DNA of 64,000 bases, from NCBI RefSeq assembly GCF_901000735.1, contig NC_081542.1:44556238-44620237 (forward strand), read 5' to 3'. Position numbers and translations under genes: made by a program. The stretch is from Corylus avellana (lineage: Eukaryota; Streptophyta; Magnoliopsida; Fagales; Betulaceae). Under the pieces are notes generated by a model. That model searched no databases. It was not told the DNA's origin and saw only the letters and a list, made by a program, of their open reading frames with translations. Below are positions 55,450 through 64,000 of this stretch, piece after piece. The first letter of the stretch is position 1, and each line of letters begins with the position of its first letter.

Positions 55450-58400
55450 CCACTTGGCCCTTATGACATGTAAATTCCTTATGGTGTTCGGTTCTATGAT
55501 ATGGTCATTACTTTATTTATTCCAACTATTCATGGAATGCTCCCACTCACTCAAGGAATAATACACACAAATCATGGTGGTAAAGCTTTTATATGATAAG
55601 CCGTCCATTCCATGTATCACAATGTGCAATACCTCCCTAAATGAGTACTTTATGGATAATGTACTTTATGAATGAACTTCCTATAAGTCATTCGGGTCCA
55701 ACTTTAATTTTATCCCTACGGATAAGAATAATTCTTTATAACATTACATTTATGTCTATAGACCAATTAAAGAAAAACTAAGCACAAATGAATTAATGAA
55801 TCTCATATATTCCACATGACTTTATACTTTCTTTACCGGTAAACCTTTAGTCATGGGATCCGCAATCATTAATTCAATACTTATATGCTCAATAGACACT
55901 TCATGTCACTTAATGTTCTCTTTGAGATATTTTATGTCGATATATATACTTTTGCTTCTACTCAGTTTATTCTTAGAAAATATAACTATAGTAGAATTAA
56001 CTCAGAAGATCTTTATGGGTTTAACTACAAAATCGACAATCTTGAGACTTTTAAAAAATGTCTCAACTATAATGCCTGTGTAACAAATTCATAGCATGTA
56101 ATGACTTTTGCTTTTATGGTAGATGTAGCAACTGTAGTCTACTTACTGCATCTTCAGTATATAGCCTTTTAACAATAAGAAAATATATCTACTGAAGTTG
56201 ATTATCTACTATCTACACATTTAACAAAAATCAAACCTGAATAAACACCACTAAATGGTAAGTGTATCTTTAAGTTAAGCTATAGTTCTTGGTTCCTTGC
56301 ATATTTCACAATACTGTATTAACCTAATAGTCCAACTGCTATTTCAATGTCAGGTCTAATGTAGACATGTGCATACATATGAAATATATTTCATCTGCTT
56401 TAGTTCTAATACATTTTGGGACATTAATCTATACTGATTTTATCCCCTTTAATAATAGGTGCTACTGAAGATTCATAATTCTTCATTCTGAATCTCTCCC
56501 AAAACTTTTGAATGTAGGTCTTTAGAGACAGTCTTAATATTCTTTAATCTCTGTCTCTGTGAATCTCTATGCCATGACATAAGAGGTTTCACCCAAATCT
56601 TTCATTTTCAAAGTTTAGTAAGAAGAACTTTATGTAGCAAACCTAAATTGCTGCTTGCAAGCAAAATATTATCTATATATAGGACTAAAAGTAACTTTAC
56701 TCCCACTGACCTTAAGGTATATGCAATGATTAACAAGGTTCTCAATAAAACCATGTGAGGCAATAACCTTATAAAATATTATATACCACTAGTGAAAGGC
56801 CTATCTTAGTCCATTAATAGATATCCTTAATTTGCAAGCTTTCTGATTGTTATCAATAAAACCTTTAAGTTGTATTATGTACACCTCCTCCTTAAGATCT
56901 TCATTCAGGAAAATTATTTTTCACATCCTTTTGATATAGCTCTAAACCAAAATGAGCTACTCATACTATGATAATCAATGTCTTCCTTTTGTTTAAGATC
57001 ATTGGCTACAAGTCTAGCTTTATATCGTTCAACATTACCCGGAAACATCCTTTTAGGTTTTGTAAACCCATTTGCAGCCTATGGCTACAACTCCCTTTGG
57101 TAAGTCAACAAGATTACAAACTTGAATTTTAGCCAATAATGTCGTCTCCTCCTTCATGGCATTGAAACACAATATGAAGTTATCTCCACCCAAAAGGATG
57201 TGAAAACAATTTTGGATCGTCCTTAGGTTCAACATAAAAATCAGACTTCTGGAAGTATACAACATAATCACTAGGGATTGTTGGTCACCTTATTCTTTCT
57301 TAATCCTACTTCATTTACTTTTGACAAAGTCTGAGTAGGTTCATTCTGAACTTGTTCCTTATAAGTTGACTATTCTGAAACCGATTGTGGTTCAAGATAA
57401 TCAATTTGATTGTCCTTAAACACAATCAAACACCCTTCATATAAAGGGGTTTCAGTCAACTCTCATGTTTCCTCTAATTCAATCTTTTGAGGATAAGCAC
57501 TCCCACTAAGTTTAGCATCCTCTAGAAATTTTACATTTTTAGACTCAACAATTCTAGGATTGAATGAAGTACAGTAAAACTAAACTCCTTGGAGTTCACT
57601 GCATAGCTTATAAAATCCCACTAGTTGTCCTTGAATCTAATTTCCTTAGGTGTGGATTATAAATCATCACTTTAGCAGGACAATCTCTTATGTGTAAACA
57701 ATTTGAACTTGGTTCCATTCATTCCTTAATTTAGGTGTCTTAGGGACAACCCTGAATGGAACCCAGTTAAATGTATACACAGCGATTTTCAAGGTTTCAC
57801 TCCCATAGGAGAATAGGATTACCTTTCATGTCCCATTTTCGTGTACCTACCATAATATTATATGCCTCTATCAGATCTTACGATCTTGAGTTCCTTTTAT
57901 TTTGTTTCTCTACTTCTACCTTATAGGTACTGAAAGCATTTAATGCCCAAACCTTATGATTTAGAAGATAAAGATACATAAACCTTATATGGTTATTATC
58001 GAAAGAGATATGATATCTCTAACCATTTAGGCAAGAAGTATGGAAAATGTTTATACTTGTACATGATCTCAAGAATCTCAAAATCCTTTTGTTGGCACCT
58101 TTAGTGGTATAGTTGGTCTGCTTTTCCTTAATGCAGTCTACATAAATACCAAATATAATAAAATTCAAGAGTTGTAAAAAAAACTATCATTTATCGATCT
58201 TTTATTCTTTATGGAGCTATATTCCAATCTCCAATGCCATAACATAGAAGATTTCCTCATTCGTAAGACTTTGCTTTATGTCAACATTTATATGCATAGA
58301 TTAATTTTCCAAAAATTAGAATCTAGATCAATTTTAAATAGACCATTAATTTAATATTCCATCCAAAATTTTTAATAATGTTCAAACTTGATTTTAACAA

Positions 58401-59350
58401 ACTAAAATAGAAATTAAATTTCTAAAAAATTGTGGAATGTATAAAACATTATTAGGGTCAAAACTATAACTGAATTTTAAAATTAATCTATGGATCCCAG
58501 CAACCTCCAATTGTAAACAAGTATTATTTAGAAAACCCTACATTATGTTGACAACGTGGATCGTTAAACCAAATTCAATCCACATACTATTTAGAAGAGT
58601 CAATAAAGGAGATTCATGGCACAGTAGATATGAGAGTTTACCTTTATTTCAAGTCATTTATGATACTTTATGCAATCTTTCTTTATATGCCCATAATTTT
58701 TCTTATTGTAAGAGAAACAAGTATCTTAATTGCCACAACACTTTGTTGGCACCTTGTTTTCATTTATTAAGTATTGGATATGATTGCCTATAAAGGTCTT
58801 TCCCTTAACATGAGTAACTTATGGATTCTCATGTCTTAATCTCTCATCTTCTTGAATACACATGATTAGAAGTTCCTTTATTGATTAGTTATCCTTATGT
58901 GTGCAACAAGATATTTGAAAAAATACCATATTTTGATGAGAGAATTTAAAATAAAATTGACCAAAATGACTCAAAAACTCAACCTTGAAAGACTTTATAA
59001 TGAGCTGTTATGTCCTTCATTTCCATAATGTGCTCAGACGCATTTTGAAACTGTAAAAGGTTTTGCTATTAGGGTGCTGGTTATAAAAAAGTTTTTCTAT
59101 TAGGGTGCTGGCCAAAGTCTTATTGGAACTTACTAAATGTTCCTCAACAACCTTTCTTTGGCTTAAAACATTAAGGAATAAACTCTAATGCTTTCCTTGA
59201 TATGAGATTTCATGAAAGTTGAAATTTAAGCGATTTAAATCACTATAATCGTTCATGTTTAACAATCTCATGTGGCATACTTGATTTCGTCCGCATGAAA
59301 CGCCAATTCAGTCTCCAAATACTCCAAAGTGAAAAGCATATTTTCTTTTC
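55450..59350 (-). pseudogene. Copia gag-pol remnant
   Basis: Legible motifs on the minus strand, from upstream to downstream: a degenerate CCHC knuckle (CFSYNKKNYGHIKKDC, second Cys now Tyr) near 58680-58730; an integrase N-terminal piece with CIKEKQTNYTTKGA near 58095-58140; a reverse transcriptase start LVDLPKGVVAIGCKWVYKT at 57053-57112; and the RNase H end ELMIADPMTKGLPVK near 55835-55875. These fit the copia polyprotein, which would supply capsid, protease, integrase and reverse transcriptase. Many stops show that it cannot be translated as a whole. Confidence 0.8.
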
Positions 59351-59464
59351 AATCAGGAAAAATTACCACTAGGAATTATTTGAACATAAAATACTAATAA
59401 TTAAAGCAGTAGGAATACATCCAATAACCAAGAAAAATAATATACTTTAATGCTATGAAATAAC

Positions 59465-60215
59465 TTTATTTAAATTAACCAATGCTAATTTAATAGTAAA
59501 TTTCAACTTACCTGTTGGCAAAGGTTGTGCATGAAATTTACTCTTTATTAATAAGACTAATAAATTTAGCATTAATAAATAAAATTTTCCGTACCTGTGG
59601 GCCTAAGAGAAATTTATTTTCAATGTTAAATTTACTATTTTATTCTAATTGAGTCATAAAAATAAAAATGTCCCTGTGGGGATTGGCAAATTAAATTTAT
59701 AAATTAATTACAACATGATGTTAATTTTCTTTATGAAGTTCACATATATAATCTTGATGCAATTATCATTATAAAATCGGGATGCTGTGGCTCTCCCAAA
59801 ATTATTATAATAATCACGACTTCATTAACATCTAATTTATTTAAATTAACAAATGTTAATTTAATAATAAATTTCAACCTACCTATGGGCAAAGGTTGCA
59901 TCACGCATGAAATTTACTCTTTGTTAATAAGACTAATAAATTTAACATTAATAAATAAAATTCTTTGTACCTGTGGGCCTAAGAGAAATTTTATTTTTAA
60001 AGTTAAATTTACTATCTTATTCTAATTAAGTCATAAAAATAAAAACGTCCATGTGAGGATTAGTAATTAAATTTATGAATTAATTACAACATGATGTTAA
60101 TTTTCTTTATGAAGTTCAGATATATAATTTTGATGCAATTATCATTATAAAATTTGGATGTTGTGGCTCTCCCAAAATTATTATGATAATCACAACTTCA
60201 TTAACATCCAATAAT
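59465..60215. repeat. Tandem duplication of about 375 bp inside the copia element
   Basis: 59465-59835 and 59840-60215 repeat each other, including AATAAATTTCAAC, GGGCCTAAGAGAAATTT, ACATGATGTTAATTTTC and GCTGTGGCTCTCCC, with point differences. Confidence 0.82.
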
Positions 60216-60639
60216 TGTATAGATGCCAAAATAAAGTTCTCAAGAATAAAAGACAAAACCAACATGTTAGTGGGTAAACAGTATTTTTTCAAAGTACAAT
60301 CGGATAGTGTCCCAGGTAAGTGGGGAGGCGCACAATGGCATACTTAAATCTCAAGACTTGCCTTGCCAGAGCTCTCTGATTGCAATTTTGGATAGTATCA
60401 TAAACATTCACCAACATATGTGGCTTAGTTAATTATTCTTATGTTTAGGCATCAAACAATTTATTTAAACAATAAAAGAGCAAATTTAATCTTAAAGTCC
60501 ATGCATTAAATAAATAATAATTTCAATGCTAAACAATTTAAATAATAACATATATTAAATTGCAATATAAAAGCATATGAAAATGCAAGGCCTATGGTAG
60601 AATGTTTTAGGCCCCTTTAACCCTGAAAGCCCAGGTTCT

Positions 60640-61490
60640 AATTCCATATGAGCCCATAACATTTTTAAAAAAAAAAAAAAAAAAAAAATTTAACTGAATG
60701 GATTATCAGGTTGGGCTTCCTTATTGGGCCAACCTTAGGTTTCTGTATTGGGTTGACCCAATATATCGGGTTAACCCACTTAATAAACCTTTTTTTTTTT
60801 TAAATTGAATTGGGCTTGGGTTAAAATGAACCCATACCCATTGGCCCAAAAATACTTGACCCGGTTCCTTATGGGTTAGAAACCATACCCGGATCCTTAA
60901 CTTCCCAACCCAAAAATACCCAAACCCTAGCCGCCGCCTCCTCTTCCCCATGCGCCGCCGCCGCTGCCCCTGCACCTTCTAAATGCGTTGGCCACCCATC
61001 CACCACTGATCAGTTGCCCCAGACGACGCCGACCGGCAGGAAGCGGTGGCACTGTCCACGGTTTTGAGTCGGGCCGCCGCTCACTTTATGTGGCCAACGC
61101 CGCTACAGGTTGTGGGAAGGCCGGCGCTTTATGCGGCCAACGCCGCTACCAGATGGGGAAAATCGAAGCAGAACCGGCGGCCAAAGTCACCGTCCTTTCC
61201 ATAACGGGCAGCCGCTGCTGTCCGCCGGCAGCGGCCGTCGCTCACTGTATGCGGCAAAATGCCGCTAGCAGTGGCAACGGCTGCCGCTCAACCTCATGAG
61301 GGGCAAGGGGCTGTGGGTCAGCCCTGAGTCGCCGGTGCTGGTTATAGATCCACCCCAAGGGTGGGAAGCCTTAACTGGATGTGTGGATAACAGGAATGAC
61401 CTTTCGAGATGCCAACCATCTCTCCTTTCTACAAACACTTATGGCCTGTACTTATTTTATTTCAACATAAACAAAAAATTTAACAGGGCC
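60640..61490. other. GC-rich block in the 5' region of the copia element
   Basis: The sequence changes to CCGCCGCC-rich DNA with a duplicated GGCCAACGCCGCTAC (61092, 61136). It has frames on both strands but no recognisable domain. Base composition is unlike the rest of the element. Confidence 0.45.
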
Positions 61491-61622
61491 GTGGGTTTCA
61501 TTCTTTTCACCCTATTTTGTTTCAATAATCAAATAAACAAAATAAATATTATTGAAACAAAAAAAATAAAATTTTACAGCAGGCATATCTAAAATTAGAC
61601 TGAGCAAATATGGCCTAGAGAA

Positions 61623-61638
61623 GGCTCTGATACTACAT
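61623..61638 (-). other. Copia primer-binding site
   Basis: Next to the 5' LTR the minus strand reads TAGTATCAGAGCC, one base from TGGTATCAGAGC, the initiator methionine tRNA complement used by many plant copia elements. Confidence 0.75.
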
Positions 61639-62142
61639 GTAAGAATTCTATATAAAATTAAATGCTAATAGACAATAAAATTAGCAATGGAATAAATAAT
61701 TATATAAATATCTTTAGCCATGCTTTGCTCAAGTCAATTGAAAAACAGCTTCACAGCAATAAAATATGGAAAACAAAAAATTATTGAGAGGTTTTTCTGA
61801 CCTATGCCTACCAGTGAGTGCCAATTGATAGAATATATATGTCTTATTTATAGGTAGGTCATGGACCCTCAATTAGAGCTGTTACCTTAATTATTCCTCC
61901 CATCAAAGAATAAAAATCAAATAAATAATCAATACAGCTTATTTGATTCCACAAAATAAAATTAGTAATGAATTCAAATATTTGTTTTCACAAGAATTAA
62001 ATCGACCATGTAATTCAGAATATTTGATTTCATAGAATAAGCTTTAATTGGAATAAATCACTGAACACCATAATTATACATATTTTATAATCACAATAAT
62101 ATATGTGACATAAGGGACAAACCTTAAATAAAATTTCTTGCA
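61639..62142 (-). repeat. Copia 5' LTR
   Basis: On the minus strand it starts TGCAAGAAATTT and ends CTTACA. It is visibly diverged from the 3' LTR by substitutions and small indels, so the insertion is not recent. Confidence 0.87.
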
Positions 62143-62147
62143 TTAAT

Positions 62148-64000
62148 TGGACTACCAAACATACCATATCGGAAGTGATCCCCTATGCCAAGATGAGCCA
62201 TTAATAACCAAACAAATGTGATAAGCTCTCCTCCTTTGCTTAGTTGAGCAACATGAGCATTGGCCTTGCAATGGCTTGCAGCATAAGACAACAATTCCAC
62301 CCACACTTCACTCATTAGACCCCATCTCTTCTGCTCCTCCAACTTTCCTAGCTCTTTAGCAAAGAATACATGCATCGAACAGCACAGATTTGTTTATGTC
62401 TCCCTTCACAACAGCAGGTTCAAAATCAGTATTTACTTCAAGGATTCTAGTACAAGCCTGTTTACGTTCTTGATCTTGTTCTTGTCCTAGGTCAACCTTT
62501 CTGTCGAAGAATGTTTTGGCCTCGGCACAGGTATCGCGGAATCTTATTTGGCCAATACCTGCTACAGCAGACATCATAGTAGGCTGCATAACAAGAAGAT
62601 ATAACATATAATCCGAAAGGATTTTACAAAATTCACGATGATTATTGCTGTCTTCATGACTCTCCGTATGATAACAGAGTTCAGTTGCAATATGCCATGT
62701 TATGAGGCTCTCATCATAATCAACATCGGCAATATAATGCTTAAACTTGCTTCTCTCAATACCAGTAATCCCATCATCAATATTTTTTAGAACCCAATCT
62801 CCTCGTGACAATACATTCTCATGAAAACTATCGAAAATGGAGTACTTTTTCAGCTCATCAAAGATGAAAACCCATAGCTTTTCCGTTAAAGGTTTCTTGG
62901 AAACGTATTTCATCCGATCATAGAAATCCTTGAGGCCCAATTTTCCACTGACATAAATTAAGATCCGGCCAAAATAATTGAAGGGTACTGTAAGGTTCTT
63001 TTTTGAACGTTCTTTTAGACAATAATCTAAAAAATTGTATGTATCCAATGATTCATGCCACCTCCGGAATAGGATTCGTCTAGCCCGTCCCAAGCAACTC
63101 ATTGATTCTAAATCTTCCGCCCAGTTTATCTTCTTGAGATGGAGAAAGTATCTGAAGAGAGGGAGGAAGCATCTGTTTATTCCTTTCCATCTTTTAGGCA
63201 TATTGGAAGCAATTGTATCCACCGGATCGTGGGAAGCAACCGCAACAGCCCAATCAGAGAAAGCCAGCATAAATAGAGCAATTGTATCCAAGGCTATGGC
63301 ACCAAAGAGCAAGGTATAGGTAATTCCAACGTCAATCTTGCAAAAACCATGCTTATCTAATGAACAGAAGGGTGAAAGAGCTGCAACAACCGCACAACTG
63401 GATATAAACCGAGCAAAGTATCCAAATATTGAATGTATCACGACAGCCTTCGTATAGAGAACTGTATAGAAGAAGTTGAGTTCAACTGCTACGACTTTCA
63501 AAACAACTTCTGCGGTTCTCTTACCGAAAAAATCTTCGCTCTGCCGATGCTCTTGGAAATTAAAGATGCGATCCACGATGAGACCTTTGAACATTTCGAA
63601 GAAGTAATAAGCAAGTTGCACCTCCTCAATAGCATCGAGATTGCGTTCGTGGCCGATGTTGAGCATATATACTTTTTGTTCTGGTGGCTCGGATATTAAA
63701 GGTGGGCATTCGAACGTTTTCCTTGCAGAGTATTCCTCAATTAACGCTGCATAGTCAAGCCCTGGGTTAGGCGCTTTAAGCATGGATTTTCGAAATGTAT
63801 TCAGGTTTGCTTGAAATAAAGCATATGTTCGCTCACCATACTTGATGGTTCCAGCGACAAAGAGAAGGAGAGTAGGGACCCATAATTTGTTACTAGGAAG
63901 GGATTGGCCAAAGACAATAGTAGCAGTGACAACCTGGCTTAGGAGCCCAACCAAGTGCCTTTGCCAGAGAGCATTATCCTCCAGAGAAAAAGCAGTTACG
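62148..64000 (-). pseudogene. DUF4220/DUF594 gene, copy G (frameshifted, 3' end displaced)
   Basis: The coding sequence enters from the right edge (VTAFSLEDNALWQRHLVG) and runs through the membrane part (KYGERTYALFQANL, FGYFARFISSCAVVAAL, TLLFGAIALDTIALFML) into DUF594. One extra base near 62362-62372 breaks the frame after SVLFDACIL. The next frame continues AKELGKLEEQKRWGLM to FVWLLMAHLGIGDHFRYG. Just after FGSPI the copia LTR begins. Without the LTR the frame would read on into 54938 and stop soon after. The heptad linker repeat has one CFLPLFR plus YFLHLKK. It is close to copies B and D in sequence but would yield a protein lacking most of DUF594. Confidence 0.85.

Larger units (their letters stand above)
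54939..62142 (-). mobile_element. Ty1/copia LTR retrotransposon, decayed
   Basis: Two 505-bp LTRs enclose about 6.2 kb. Reading on the minus strand, the order is primer site, gag-like knuckle, integrase, reverse transcriptase, RNase H, which is the copia order. Every coding part has stops and frameshifts. It is inserted near the stop codon of DUF4220 copy G. Confidence 0.87.

Noticed and set aside
60988..61299. 103-codon frame in GC-rich DNA inside the copia element
   Set aside because: It has no domain, and GC-rich DNA is open in several frames by chance.

Overview
The window is nuclear DNA of a flowering plant, very probably a eudicot. It is AT-rich, with intron-split fragments of conserved plant genes and dense transposable elements (hAT, CACTA, Mutator-like, Tourist-like, tRNA-derived SINE, LINE, Ty1/copia). 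Seven runs of exactly 100 N mark scaffold gaps of unknown true length. I cannot name the species.

The backbone is a repeated module read on the minus strand: a single-exon DUF4220/DUF594 membrane-protein gene, then the last two exons of a riboflavin kinase (FMN/FHY-type) gene, then the first four exons of an APC4-like gene (anaphase-promoting complex subunit 4), then a long non-coding block. I see about five module copies. Unit A is 1-7614, unit B is 7615-17949, and unit C is 17950-22316 continuing at 47492-51480. Unit D is 22748-33890 and unit E is about 36900-41025. A sixth DUF4220 gene (G) enters at the right edge. Only two DUF4220 copies are full length and open (B, 12727-14907; D, 30099-32339). 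Copy A is cut by a gap, E is a C-terminal stub, F is a many-times broken pseudogene, and G is frameshifted and split by a copia element. The APC4 and riboflavin kinase pieces carry stops or frameshifts wherever enough is visible, so they look like passengers of the duplication.

On this backbone sit insertions that can often be delimited to the base, because another module copy keeps the empty site. They are: a 574-bp Mutator-like element with a perfect 9-bp target duplication (6216-6789); a 541-bp CACTA-type miniature element (38147-38687); a larger CACTA-type element full of TGACGTGTCA palindromes (33943-36243) and the right half of a second copy (to 42399); a 745-bp Mutator-like element (39496-40240); several SINEs; a LINE (about 51480-54550) with an open ORF1 and a damaged ORF2; and a 7.2-kb copia element (54939-62142) that separates gene G from its 3' end.

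The most unusual layout concerns a hAT-type element. Its left end interrupts the APC4 leader at 22317. Its right end, with the same 8-bp target duplication and the rest of that leader, lies 25 kb away at 47491. A second, nearly identical left end sits at 42997. Either hAT-mediated unequal exchange or an assembly misjoin could explain this.
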